From positions 124,001 to 188,000 of the forward strand of contig CALSTX010000005.1 in assembly GCA_943789375.1 (NCBI GenBank): 64,000 nt of DNA, read 5' to 3'. Origin of the DNA: an uncultured Opitutales bacterium. GTDB taxonomy: Bacteria > Verrucomicrobiota > Verrucomicrobiia > Opitutales > Seribacteraceae. How positions within the stretch are numbered: the stretch's first letter is position 1; every line of letters begins with the position of its first letter. Under the pieces are notes generated by a model. It made no database searches and was not told where the DNA came from. It saw only the letters and a list, made by a program, of their open reading frames with translations. Below are positions 24,401 through 39,400 of the stretch, piece by piece. Position numbers and translations under genes: made by a program.

Positions 24401-27400
24401 TTGGACAACAGGGTGTTGGGAAAGGGCAACTTCAGGTTGGTGGGTTCGCACCAGCTACCAAAATATATTATCAGGTACAGGCTAAAGGCTCACCATATGA
24501 TGCGTGGGCACTTGATTCAGGTGAATTCAAAACCGTTTCTTTATCCGAAGTCAAAGCCAAGCCTGCCACGGAACAAACAGTAAACTCGGTTGTATTAAAC
24601 GGTGAAATTCTTTCAAATGGCGGATCTTCAGAAATTATTGAATTAAGTATACCTCTAGTATCCGAAGACCTCTACGGACACTGGAGATTTGATGAAGGGC
24701 AAGGAAGTGAAACCTATGACTCAACAGGTCAGGCACCTACTGCCCAAATTAAAAGTGGTGTATCATGGGTTTCTGGTTTGGAGGGTGCTTACAAAACATC
24801 CTTAAAATTTGATGGCAGCAGTTTAGCATTCATTGACCTTGGAGGATTTCCTTTGCATGGAGCCCTAAGTTTTTCGGTTTGGGCACACAAAGAAAACTTT
24901 GGAACATTCCAAAGTATTTTTGATTTTGGTAACGGAGAAAGTGCAGACAGCATTATTTTAAATAATAAATGGACGAGCAACACTGCTAAATTCTCTATTC
25001 TTCGAGAAAGTCTGGAGAAAAAATTAGAAGTTCAAAATTTCTGGAAAATAAACCACTGGCAACACATAGCTGCCACAATTAATTCATCAGGGATAATGAA
25101 ATTGTATGCGGATGGTGTACTATTAGGAACTACAAACGGACACACTCCGAATGAACTGACCAGAACAAACCATTTCCTGGGTAAAAGTTCCTCTCCAGGT
25201 AATGATTTTTATAAGGGGATGATGGATGATTTTCGCATTTACAGCCGTGCCTTAGAAGCCGAAGAGGTTCGTCAAATTTACGGAGGTGACCTGATAATTG
25301 AAAAAGTTTTAGGGGGTGATAATCCCACGCTCTATATATACTGGGGTGATGAAGATGCAGGTGAAACAACAGAAGTAAACGCGAGTAACAACAATGCATG
25401 GGATTATTACGAAGATATAGGAGAATCACAGGTCGGTATTTTCAGCAAGACTCTCAACGAACTAGATGGTCATTCACAATTTTTTTATCGGATCATGGCG
25501 GAAAACTCTGCGGGCAAAGCGTGGTCTCCGACAGCAGAGACTTTTTCCACGGGAGATTTTTCTTTCCGTCCGGATTCATTTCCTAAAGGCGAACTGCTTC
25601 TTTGGTTGGATGCAGCAGATACAAATGGTGATCAGAATTACAGCAACGAGCCATTCGGAGGCTTTGTGGAAGTTTGGAATGACAAATCGGGGAATTCTCA
25701 CGATGCCCGCGACGGGATAGGACCACGCTTACAGGTAAAGCAATGGAACGAGCTGAATACGCTCAAGTTTGATGGAAACACTCAATTCCTCAGGATCCCA
25801 AATTCAAACGCATTTCATTTGGGAGAAGAAGCAACCATCTTTGTAGTTGCCCAGGGCCATAACTCTGTAAACTGGGCCCCTATCATTTCAAGACAGGGAG
25901 AAGAAGATGGCTGGCAGTTTCGTAGAACGGACACAGGCTATGCAGCCTTTACAATTCGTGGAACCAACGATGGTTGGCCAGATCGACCAAGTGGCACAAC
26001 CTTTAATGGAGATCCCCGTGTATGGGCAATGAGGAAGTCTGTCTCCCGGAAAACATTGTGGGCAGATGGAGCCCTCGAATTTGAAGTAGCGGTCGGAGGT
26101 ACTATCTCTTCCGTTTCTGGTGATGATGTAGTCATCGCTGCTCAGGATTATAATGGTATTAGAAGGTATGCAAGTATTGAGATTGGAGAGATCATGGTAT
26201 TTGATTCGGCTTTATCAAATCATGAAGTTCAACAGATGCAGGGTCTTCTGGGTCACAAATGGGGACTGCAGGAAAATATGCCAAGTACTCATCCGTACTT
26301 TTCCGTTAAGCCATCATTCGAGAACCGGCCTCAGATTTTATTAAAGACGCCATACCCTTTGGTGAAGGATCAAAATATAGCTCTCTCCATTTCAACCAAC
26401 AGACCTGCTGAATCCTTTAGTTCCCTCAATCTTCCCTCTGGTCTGAGTTTGGAACCAACGACTGGTATTATTACGGGAGCTCCTGATATTGTTGAACAGT
26501 ACAATTCTGTGTTGCAAGCAAGCAATTACGCAGGATCACTTTCTAAGGATGTAGTTTTCGTCGTTAATGATTTCTCTGGTTTCCCTTTCAGTTTAAACAT
26601 TTCATTTCCTGGTTACACTCAAAGCAAAACAATTAATAACTTGCCTGTCTACCTTGAGCTTAATCGTTCTATTATCGATTTCAGCTATGAACAGTTCGCA
26701 TCTCCCTATGGCCATGATTTACGTTTCCTAACAGCTGACGGTGCGGAAGAATTAAAATATGAAGTGGTCGATTGGGACCCGGAGGGTACATCTTCTTTCT
26801 GGGTCCTTCTTCCCGAGCTGAATGCATCCACTACCATTCAAGCAATATGGGGAAATCATAGCGAAACCAAACAACCAAGTTATTGTCGGGACGGTTCGGT
26901 CTGGGAGAAATACCGAGGAGTATGGCATATGGATTCCGATGATACCGAACTTGTTCGGGACTCTCGTGCAAGCTACCATGCAACTCCTAATAATTTTCAA
27001 CAACTCAGGGCAAATGGATTACTTGGGCGGGCATTAAGCTTTGATGGTGTAGACGATTACCTGGATATGGCATTAGAATCCCATCCGCCCAGCGAAACTG
27101 CTCAATTGACCCTATCATTTTGGGCCTACGGAAAGTTGGAGAACCTCCAAAGTGCAACTCTTTTAGAATCAAGTTCCCCGCTCGGCCGATTCCTCAATGT
27201 TGATTACCCATGGGAAGACACTAAGTTCCACTGGGATGTCGGCACTGGCTCCTATGACCGGATCGAAAAAGAAGACCCAAATTACCGAAATAATTGGACT
27301 TACTGGGTTTTACAAAAAGATGCGGATTTGGGGGTTATGAAAATTTACAGAAACGGTGCCCTCTTTCATGAAGGTGTAAACAAAACATCTTCTATCGGAG

Positions 27401-30400
27401 GCGAAGCTACAGCCTTTCGAATCGGTTTATCTACCAGTGGATCAAGGCCATGGCCGGGATTGCTGGACGAGCTCAGAATGGGCTTATTTATTGAGGAACC
27501 CGATAAAATTGAAGCTGCCTACCAAAGTCAAAGGCCTGATAATATCTCTGCTTTCTCAGCAATGAGCCAGGTGATTGGCCCACCTATTATTCTAAGTGGT
27601 CAATTGGTGGAAGGTTATGCAAATGATTCGAACCGTGTGCCATCCTATTTTATCCAATCATTCCCTCATGCAGAGAGCTTTTCGGCTGTAGGGTTGCCGG
27701 CAGGATTGAACCTGGATGCTGCCACTGGAGAAATCAGTGGGATCCCCCTACAGGGGGGGACTTACCAGGTTACCATAACAGCCCAGAACAGTCATGGGAT
27801 TGATCAAGAAAACATAAACCTGAGTTTTGCAGATGTGCAAGGCTTCTCACACCGTTTAGATTTTGATTTCTCTGGGTATACAGGAGGTGAAACTCTTAAT
27901 GACTTCCCTGTTTTCATAAAATTTAATTCCTCTATATCCAAGTTCAGCCTTAAAAGCTTTGCCTCAAGTGACCTGAATGACCTTCGGTTTTATGATAATC
28001 AGGGAACTGAATTGAGTTATGAAATTGAAAACATCGATCCTCAATTCAATCAATTTTCAGTGTGGGTCCAAGTTCCAGAATTGAATGCAACCAATACAAT
28101 TTCGGCTTATTGGGGCAATCCTGGCTACAGTTCCATTACCCCAACTTATACGGTGAATGGGTCAACCTGGTCTAATGATTTTCGTGGTGTTTGGCACTTT
28201 CGCCCGATGAAGGAAACCACGACCCTTACCGATTCAACATATTTTCGTAATCATGCTAACGATACAACTGGAGTTACCCTTCATGACTCAATCTTAAGTT
28301 CAGGCCGCTCATTCTCTGGTAGCTCAGATCAATTTATCCAAATTCCCGCCTCGACATCACTGGACACTCTCGATCAAAGCAGTTTCACATTTACCTCTTG
28401 GGTGAACATGGAAAATATACCAGATGGTAAAAAACTGAATTCATTCCTCGGTCAGGGGTATCATGCCAAGCATGATAATATTTACTACAATGATATTGAA
28501 CTATTGAAAGCCTTCCCTCCCACTGGCAGTCGAGTGTTCCAATCAGGGCCAAGGCAGGGATTACACCTGGATAATGATACCGATTTTCAAAACCTAAATA
28601 TTGGTATCAGCGAAAGAGATAACTACATGTCTCTTTTTCTTGCCTATTTTAAACCACCTGTTGATGGCTACTATCAATTTCGGTGCGACTCTCCTGATGA
28701 TAAGTTTGCCCTCTGGATCGACTTGGACAGAAATGGGGTATTCGCTGAAAGTGGTTCGAATGGAGAGGAAAAAATTCTCGTTCAATTAAGCTACAGCAAC
28801 TCGTCTTTTTACTCAGACATGATTGACCTGACAGGAGGCGTCGACTACCAAATAGCCATCGCCCATGGCGAAGGTAACGGCGGTTCAAGGTTAAAGCCCT
28901 ACATACTTACCCCTGAAGAAGACTGGCGAATCATTGACCCAAGTGACCCTAGCCAAGACGGATATTATTCGGTAACATTCGACGGATCATTGTCCGAGGA
29001 GCTAAGCTCTTTTTCTTTATTTAAACATGGCTCTTTGGAACGTTTTGATTTTAGAGATAATAACTTGGCGATGACCCACCGATTAACGAGTGGTGCAGTC
29101 AATGCTTATTCCACGGCTGCCCCTTCTGTTGATGAGTGGACCTATGTGGCAGCCCAAGTAAACGCCCTCTCTAAAGAAGTTAAAATTTTTCAAAATGGGC
29201 AGGAGATTATCAGCGAAAATTTCAGCTCAGCCTTACCTCCTCCCCTTACCGGGCAAGACTGGTTTGTCGGAATGGGAGATATTGGGTTTAAAATCGATGA
29301 GGTAACCCTCTCTGCAAGTGCCCGTTCAGCGGACTGGATCAAAGCGGTCTATGATAATCAAAAACAAAATCCGAGCTTCCCCTCCATCTCAGAAGGTGTT
29401 AACGGAAATCATAGTTTTATCTCTGAGACGGAATTTACCATAAATGCTGAGCAACCTTTTCTAAATAAAGTCTTAGCTACGGGATCTCCAAGTGCCCTCA
29501 TTGCTTCTGGATTACCTCCTGGGTTGATCCTTGACCCCGATCCAGTTGATGGAAACCTTTCGGGCTACCCCAGTCAGGCTGGGTTTTATGAGGCAAAGCT
29601 CTTTGCTTTTTACCCTGATGGGGCTCAAGCCTCTCAGGACTTCAGGTTTACCGTTTTATCCGGAAGTCCTGAAATATCGATCTCTTCTCCTCAGACTGTC
29701 ACCACAAATTCACTCCGTGTGGACTATGAAGTAACTGCAACCGGTGGTGATGATCCTGAGTTATACATCGTCGCTGACACGGTGGACCATGGCAAAGATC
29801 TTTACAAGTGGCAGTTTAGGCTGGAATTAGGGAAGGCAGGGCTTGGTGAGGGTAGTACAATACTCGCAGGGCTTAATGCTGACAGTGTCTATTATGTTAG
29901 GATGTATGCAGTAAATTCTGTAGGTGAAGATTGGACGGGGAAAGCTTCGGAGGTTCGGCTGCAGCCCCAGATCAATCACTTACCAGTAAATCTGTCCATG
30001 TGGCTTGATTCGACTGATATTTTGGCAGATGGCACCGAGCCAATCGATGGGGCTCCCATAAGTGTCTGGAAAGATAAATCCCTAAATGAAAGAGATATGG
30101 ATAACCGGAAAGGTGATCCCTTAATTAAATTAGAGGGGCCGAATGGCAAGGCAGTCGTAGATTTTGATGGCGATGACCAAATCTACTCAACCTATTCATT
30201 TACAGACGGGAACATTATTCGAAATATGGGCTACTCTGCTTTTGGTGTATCTCGCTATACAGGAGGTAAAAATGGAAGAGTTATTTCTTCTGTTGGGCAT
30301 AATTGGCTTATGGGTCACCATTGGGGCAGGATGTCCAGTTACTTTCTTAACGGTTGGATCACTCAGGGATACGGGGCGGACACAAACTTTCATCTTTGGG

Positions 30401-33400
30401 AAATTCATCATGAAGGACGGAATGCGGCAAGTAATCCATCGGGTTCTGTTTGGACAGACGGCATCAAAATGGCAGAAAATAGAAATTCTGCCTGGCGGGG
30501 CTTTTTCCCGTCAAAACTTTCATTTGGAGCATTTGACAGTCTTGCTGAATCCTCTATGTGTCAAGTTGCTGAATTTTTAATATTCAAAGGTTTAATTGAA
30601 GAAAACGAGAGGCTTCTTATTGAAGGATACCTGTCTCATAAATGGTCGATCTCTTTGCCGTCTGAACATCCTTGGGCTTTTGAGCAACCCAGCTTTGGCG
30701 AAATTGTTTCGGAAGGTGCAACTCCGGTCGGGATTACCTCTCAAACCCTGGCACCCATAATAGTAAACAGAAAGCCAGTCAACCAGACTAATACTTCCGC
30801 TTCCCTCACCGGGCAGGTTGTAAGTGCCGGCCTTGGGTTGGTTGAGGATGCTCCCTTTTCTCCCTCCTCATACTCAGGTCTTCGGCTTTGGCTGGATGCT
30901 TCAGATGCAGACGGTAATGGTATACCCGGCTCTGATTTTCACGACGCCGCCAGCTCCGATAATGTAGTCCCCTGGACTCCTTCTTTTATCGAATCTGATT
31001 TATGGCTCGACGCGAACGACTCATCGACCTTATCGAACCTTGGGTGGAGTGTGCAAAATCTAACAGGAGATACGGACTCTTTCATCTCCTCTGCAAATAA
31101 TTACACCTCTGCAATCAATGTTAATGGAGGTGATGTAAACATCAATGGAGTCACGTTCCTGGGTCAAACATCTGCAACAGCTAGCGGTTGGGAAATTATG
31201 GAGGGTTTGTCCTCTACCTTCGGATCCCACACCAGGGCAAATGTTGAGGGAGCATTAAATACATTGTTAAATAGCGGCTTTCTTTTTGGTGGTGATCCGC
31301 AGAAAATTAAACTTACTGGGCTTACGGATGGAGAAACCTATACCTTTTCTCTCTACAGTTCTGCATGGGGCAGCTCATCACGTACTTGCGTTCTTTCCTG
31401 CTCGGATACAGCTGAGACGGTTACTGTTGACCAAGATGGTTTTCATGATGCTAGCTATAACGGTCTACTTGTTGAATGTACCTATATAGCTGATGGCACA
31501 GAAGTTACATTCACCATCGATCCGACTGCGGCTGCGACCTGGCACCTTTATGCATTTAGTAACCGAATTGAAAGCAACCTTGATGTTGTGACGAAATGGA
31601 ATGATAAGAGCGGTAAAGGCAAAGCTGCAGTCCAGCAACTATCCATAAGCAGACCTAGCAGATTGGGTTCGCTGTCTTCACTTCCCGCTGTCAGGTTTGA
31701 TGGTATTGATGACTTCCTTGATCTTCCTCTTTCCGCTTCTCTCAGTGATACTTACAGCGGTTTTTTTGTCACAGAAGTAAATTCGGATACCAATACTCTA
31801 TGGGCAGAGGAGTCATCCAACGATTGGGTCAGGAATCACATCTCACTCACCTCAGCCAATGAGTTTCAGGTTGATCAATGGGGGCCATCCTCAGGCAGTG
31901 CAATATCCCCTTCCCTCTCTGGGACTGTTCTTGTTTGTGTGGTCCAGCAATCCAGTCAGAACCGGCAAATCTTTTATAATGGGGTTGCAGGTCCTGTGTC
32001 TACTGAGGAGTATGAAAATGACCTCCCCACGGAAATAAGAATTGGCGCGAGGCTAAACGGAGATAGCTTTTCCAGTACCCAACTCGGAGAACTCATCCTG
32101 TTTGCTTATGCAATGGATGATGAAGAAAGGCAGAGATTGGAAGGATACCTCGCAAATAAATGGACAATCAATAGCGGTCTGCCCTTAAGTCACCCACACC
32201 ATTCGCATTTCATTGAAACTTATGACTTAGGCTCACCCATTGCCCTGCTTGCGGATAAATCAGGCCAGGGCAATGATGCCTTGCAAGATTCAAATGAAAG
32301 CCAGCCAGGATATATCCCAAATTCCATGAATGGAAATCCAATTCTTCGGTTTGACGGGGTCAACGATTTTCTAGAATTTGAAGAAGTTAACACCATCCGA
32401 ACCCTCTTTATGGTCGTTAAACGAAATGCAGGAAACCAAGGCTTCATACTTGGCCATGATACAAGCTATGCTTTTCATCCTGGCAGTAATTCGGTTTGGT
32501 CAGCGACTTGGACTGACACCTATCTTTTAAATGGACTTTTACATGTGAATGGGAATTCTTTTGATGGATTGTCCCAGAATTATGCTTACGGCTCGCCTAC
32601 TTTGCTTTCAATAAAAACAACCGATGTGCTTCCCGCCACCAGCTTTTCCAAGGATCGAGCCAATGAAGTTTACTGGAATGGTGATCTGGCAGAATTAATA
32701 ATATATCAAGAAGAATTACCGGTTTCGACGATGAGGATGGTTGAGGGGTATTTGGCACATAAGTGGGGGATTGCAGGTTCTCTTGTCGAAACTCATCCCT
32801 TTAAGAGTTTTGCTCCAGTTCGTAACAAAGCTGCAGTCCTTTCCAAAATTTACTGGGGAGGTGCAGACGGGGGCAATGACCCTAATCTTTGGGAAAATGT
32901 CATTGATATTGGGGAAGTTAATGTTGGTTTAAGGAAACTTTCCCACGGGATCACGCTCATTGCGACCCCACCGCCAAATGAGTCCGCCGGCACTTACCCC
33001 GCAAGTAAACTATTAGATGGACAATTACCCTTGGATGGTTGGCGCTCAACTTGGACTGCTTGGTTTAAATCAAACCCACAACTACTCTTTAATCTCGGTA
33101 AGAAAAGAGAGATGAATAAAATCCGCATCTACTTTCAACCTTATGAAAGGGCCGCAGAATTAGAGGAAGTAAAGGTTTACATTGCAGACGAAGAAATGAA
33201 TTTTGAATTACTCGATTCTTTCCCCGGTGGACCCGGACTGTTACAGCAGGGTAAGTACGCTGAATTTGATATGAATGGAATAACAACTCAAGCCATTCGC
33301 CTCGAACCGTCTTATGATGGGTGGGGTCATATGTGGGGGGAAGTTGAGTTCTGGGTTTATGATACTGGAGAATTTGAAGCCCCTGTTTATGGGCTTTCTC

Positions 33401-36400
33401 CAGGGCAAACATATTATTACCGGTCTTACGGTTCCAATAATGGTGGCAGTGCTTGGGCCCCATACACGAAAAGTTTTAAGGCTGAAGATCGAGTTTATTA
33501 TGATTCAGGAAAACTCGTTATTCACACTGACTTGGGAACATGGAAGCATAGTAACGGTGACATAAGATATGCTGAAATATCTGACCGTTCCTTTACAGAC
33601 CAGTTCGGGAACAGCGTCCTTTACAAGGTTTCACGATTTGAATTTGATCAGATTGAACTGCTTGGAGACTTAGAGGTTGAGATTAAGGGTGAAAGTGCCC
33701 TGGAAATCATTACGACGAGTGGGGATATTATTCTCGATGTGGATATGGATATATCAGGTCATTCTTCAACTGGTGAAACTCCCGGAAGAGCTGGACCAGG
33801 TGGGTTTAATGGTGGGGATATTGCAAGTCGGGGTATTGGTCCTGGCGGCGGACTTGGTGGGGTAACCCCGGGTGGTGCCGGGTATGGAGGAGCTGGAGCT
33901 CGCTCCACATCGACAACTGGTCAGCCTTACGGAGATGGCCGAATCTCTTCTCTTATTGGTGGAAGTGGTGGTGGTGGCTACACAGTTGATAGTGCTGGCG
34001 GCGGCGGCGGCGGTGCTCTAAAGGTTGAATCGTTTGGGGATCTTACCTTGTCTTCTGTAATTCGTGCAGTGGGGGGAGGTGGATCCGGAGGGTCTGCAGG
34101 TGGATCCGGTGGAGCTATTCACTTAAAGGCTAATCATTTACACCTTACAGAAAATTCCCTAATTGACACCTCAGGGGGTGGCAACGGTGGAGCTGGTGGC
34201 AGGATTTACTTAGAAGGAACAAGTTCATTAGAAAATAAAGGTAGCAATAATTTACTGGCCAAAGGTGCAGCGGGTGCAATCCCAGGAACATCCGGCTCCA
34301 TTCGTTACTTAAGACCCTCAAGCCTGTCTGATCTTTCGTTTAGCACGGGTACCCTTGTCATTGATACCGATGCCGCGACAATCTCACATTCAAATGGGAG
34401 TATAGCTTTTGGAGAAATTGATGACATGTTTTTCAAGGATAAAAAAGGTGCCTACTGGCCCTATTCTGTATGCAGATTCAAATTTTCAAACATTGACCTT
34501 AATGGTAACCTTGTTGTGCAGTTGTCTGGGAAAAATACCTTGGAACTGGAAGCATTAGGTGGTTCCATAGAGATAGGGTCAAACCTTATCGCAGATGGGG
34601 GGGATGCCTCAGGTGAACTGGGTGGTAATGCTCATATTGGAGGCTTCGCTGGAGTTGATGCTGGCGAACTTGCGGGCAATGGACCTGGTTCCCCTCTTTA
34701 TACGGCGACTTCGGGCCATGGTGCTGCTTTTGGAGGGCATGGTTCTGGAGAAGCACCAACATATGGCGAAAGAGACCTGCAGTCTCTCATTGGGGGAAGT
34801 GCAGGGGGGTCATCAAGTAAGAGTGGTTCGGGTGCTGGAGGTGGAGTGATATCATTAAAGGCATCAGCGGAAATTACCATCCATGAAAATGTGTTTATTA
34901 CTGCCAATGGCGGCGATGGTGGCGATAATGCAGCGGCAGGAACGGGTGGTGCCATCCGACTCGAGGCAACACGGATATTTAATCATGGCACGCTCCAGGC
35001 AAATGCTGGCAATGGGGTGCTTATCTCTGGCAATAGCCAAACTCGAGGATCCTCTGGAGGAAGAATTGCCCTCATTGCCAATGGGGAGGTCAAAGCCGGC
35101 AAAACGTTTGTAAACGGTGAATGGCTTTCAAATGAAGGCACATTATTTATAGGTGGAACCTATTTAGACTCCACTTTGGAAGTGGAAAACGCAGACCTTA
35201 CAGTAAACACCACAACAGGTTATTTTTCCGTTGAAGGCGGTGCTCATGGTTGCGGAGTATTCACTCCCGCGACTTATACAAACAACTTGGGGCAAAACTG
35301 GCACTTTGAAATTTGTACTTTTACCTTCAGTCAAATCTCAATTACAGGTGAAAGTGAAATTACGCTACTCGGCAACAAGCCTTTGGTCTTAAAAACAGTT
35401 GCTGGGGGCGATATCAGAATTGATTCTGATATGATCCTTGACGGTGGAGATGCGTCAAACGTTAATGGATATGGAGGAAGGGCTGTTTTAAATCCATGGC
35501 CTGGAAGCAGTGCTGAAAAGCTTTCAGGGTTTGGCCCTGGTGGACCGCCTCCCACTGGAGCTGCTGGGGTAAGTGCAAGTTATAACTACGGAGATGAAGA
35601 GTTAACCTTACTGCTTCCCGGAAGTGGTGGAGCAAGCGGGAGTTTTTTCCAGGGTTCCGGTGCCGGCGGTGGTGCCCTTTCCCTTGAGGCCGATGGGGAC
35701 ATAATTGTTGGGAGTGGGGCTGTCTTGAGTGCTAAAGGTGGCAATGGAAGAACCAGTGCAAACACAGCTGGTCAAGCCGGAGGTGGTTCAGGTGGTGCCA
35801 TTCGCTTAATAGCGAAGAATATTTACAATGGTGGCTTAATTCGGGTTGACGGAGGAAATCGAGGTGCAGGTGGCGGTCGTGCTCTGCTTGCCTCGCAAGG
35901 TAATATAGAAAGAGGTACATTATCTATCGGAACTGGGTCTTTTAAAGAAATCAAGCCCCCTTCTTTGGCAATGCCAGGTACGATTAATCTTTCCTACAAT
36001 AAGCCCGTTTTCATTGAGAAGAAAGTTAAAGTGAAAACAAGACCCCAAAATCTTAGGTTACATTTTCCTTTTGATGAAGGTCAGGGGCTTATTACCCATG
36101 ATATGCATAACGACCGGCCAGGTAAGCTTACTGGCGGGACATCCTGGGGTGCCGGCTTTATGGGCTCAGCCCTTTCATTCAATGGTCAGGATGGATATCT
36201 TTCCACAGAAATTACTGGGGCAGATCTTGGAGTGGATGGAAAGAAACCGCGTACGGTAAGTTTCTGGGTAAATGCATTTACATCCACAACGGACGATCCT
36301 GGTTTTTACGGGTATGGAAGCTATCTTGACAGTGGGGGCATCAATCAATACTGGGGGATTCATAATATAAGTGGTTCAAATTATACAACCCTTGACAGTG

Positions 36401-39400
36401 GGCATTGGAATTGGTCGGGTACATTTACCCATGGAGCATCACTTCTTGATACATCATGGGTTCACTTCGCTCATTTATACGATGGCAATAGCATATTACT
36501 CTACAAAAATGGAATCCTGGCAGACTCAAAAGTTCGCGATGCAATTGGTACCGGCAATCAGGTTTTCCTTCAAGTTGGACGATGGGAAAATAACTCAAAT
36601 GCCTATTTCAAAGGGCTAATCGACGACTTCAGAGTCTATGATGATGCTCTTACCGAAACAGAAGTACAAACCATCGGGGTTGGTCAGGATGTGTATGAGG
36701 AGACCAAGCAAATGCAATTTGATATTACAGCAACCGGGGATCCTACCGAGTTTTATATTGATGGATTACCTTCAGGATTAACATACGACAGTAAAACGGG
36801 TAAAATCATCGGCCTTCCTTTGGAAATTGGGACATTCGACCTTGATATCACTGCCTTAAACCAAGCGGGGCAAAGTGAGCAAAAAATCAAATTAATTGTA
36901 AATAAAACTTCCCCTACCCTCACCTCTTCCGTTCCTAAAAATGTAAGTTCCACTACTGCGAGACTTGCAGGCAGAGTCATTTCAGATGGAGGAACCCCGG
37001 TTCAATTGTCTCTATTTTGGGGAGAAAATGATGGTGGAACCGACCCAACTATTGATAACGCTGACTCTACTAAATGGGATAACCGCTTTGATTTGGACAA
37101 CAACTTTACTTCAGGTGGTTTTAATCATTTCGTACAAGGCTTGGAAAAAAATTCCACCTATTTCTACCGATGGCTTGGAGGCAACGAAGCCAACCCTGCA
37201 GTTTGGAGCCAACCCACCCTTGAGGGAATCATTCATTGGTGGAAATTTGATGAAACCGAAGGAAGTCTCATATCAAATGAAATCTCCTCTGCATCTGGTA
37301 CATCTGTCGGGCTAAAATCAACTGACCGGATTTTTGCTCATGAAGGAAGAGGGATTAGCTTGCTGGGGGATGGATCGCATGTCGTCATAAAATCTTACAA
37401 GGGGGTAGTCAGGAGTAACCCCAGGACTGTTTCTATGTGGGTTAAAACAAGTGATGCCAATGCAAGTTTGATTTCATGGGGTGCTGATGGCGATGGAGAA
37501 AAATGGGACCTGTCCTTGGAAAATGGTAAACTCAAACTCGACATTGGTAACGGGGTTATGCTGGGTGGGGCGACCCTGAACAACAATCAATGGAATCACA
37601 TTGCTGTCTCTCTTCCAGCCGGCAGTTCATTGCTCTCGGATTCTACACTCTACGCGAATGGAGTGAATGATACTGTGTCCTCATCCCAATTTAATTTAAA
37701 CCCCCTTCAGATATCTCCGGATATTTGGCTGGACGCCACATCTACGGATTACATGGACAAAGCCTCATCGAATACAGCTGGTTCACCTGTGTATGGTGAG
37801 GTGGTTAATTACTGGGGAAATCAAGTGCCGGGCAGTAACTACAATGCAGTGAAGGTTTCCGGGAATCCAGTATTTGAAATTGGTCTAAATTCCACATTTC
37901 CCTGTGTGAACACCAACGGTGATTCTTTTGAGATTACAAATTCGGCAAATGACTTTGACCAACTGACAGCCATGAGCATCACCTTTGTGGTCGACTGGCT
38001 CAATACGAGCACCGGGGAGAGAAACATATGGAAACAAGGAGGCGGTAGTGGTTGGTATAACGGTGAACCTTCTTTTTGGATTGGTAAATTTAACACAGGA
38101 GCACGTCAAGGAACGGGTGTTTGGTATACCTCGGGTGGTAGTTGGCCTGATGGTCACAGAAAATTAAACGGTTCTGATGTAGAACCGAATTCTTCCGATG
38201 CCAGAAATGAAACCAAGATTATTTCTGTTATTTACGACGGGGCAAACGGAAATAATAAAATCTTCTCCAATGGTTATTTGGTTAGTGAAGTAAATAACAT
38301 GTGGTCCAGCCTGTATTCTTCTGAAGAAAACATTAAAATAGGTGGCGGCAATCGTTATGGAGACGTAATTATATGCAGAAAAGCCTTATCTTCTTTGGAT
38401 CGTGAATATATTGAAGGCTACATAGCCCATAAGTTTGGACTAAATCAAAAACTGCATCCGGATAACCCATACAGAGAGGTTATGGACTACATGGTAAAAA
38501 CAGGGAATGAATATGATGTAACCATCGGTACAAATGTCGAGGGAAACCACTTGCATGGAGTCATTGACGAAGTTCGTATTTATGATCGCGGCCTAGCTGC
38601 AATAGACATTCGAAGTCTTGCCTTGGGAGGGACGATTGAGTTTAAGACTTCTGCCATCCCAAGTCCACCATCCGTGGAAATTCTCAGTATCCAAGCCGAA
38701 GCAAATGCCACGGTTCAAATCACAGCAGAACTCACGGAAAAAGATGAGAACCTTCCCAGTGTATCCATATACTATGGCAGAAACGATGGCGGATTTGAAG
38801 CCAGTCAGTGGGAACACAACCAATCACTTTTTGGTGGAACTCCTGTCAATCTTGGTGAATTCAACGCTACGGTTTCAGGTCTAATTCCCGGAGAAAAATA
38901 TTTCTTTCGGGTCTTCGCAGAAAGTATGGATGGCACAGACTGGTCAAGTGGGTCTCCAGAAATAAACCAGGACCTTTTAGCCTTTTGGAGAATGGATGAA
39001 TCAAATGGCACACTTATCCATGATTCTGTCTTTCCATTTTATCATGCTGAACTCGAGGGTCTGAATCTTGACTCCAGCCGTTCTGGTTCTTTTCAGGGTA
39101 ATGCTCTCAATCTTGATGGCTGGTCCCAGTCCATCCATTTAGATAGAGAAAGTGAAGGCTTCCTTAATCATTCATTTGAAGGCAGAACGGTTGCAGGCTG
39201 GATCAAGCCAAAATCAAATTTCTACATTGGCCCAACAATAACAGCCCATGAAGACTTGGTCGCCTATTTTCCAGCAGATGAAGGTAGCGGTTCAGTTTTG
39301 GATGACCTTAGCATAAACAATTTGAACTCCAACATGCAAGGTGGCACCGCCTGGTCGGATGGTCTTTTTGATCGGGCAATATCTTTCGACGGTAGCAACG

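Noticed and set aside
27753..27759. Seven-G runs in the giant gene (also 34597-34603) as phase-variation tracts
   Set aside because: A 7-G run of equal length occurs in the housekeeping ligA gene (60817-60823), so this length is not special here.
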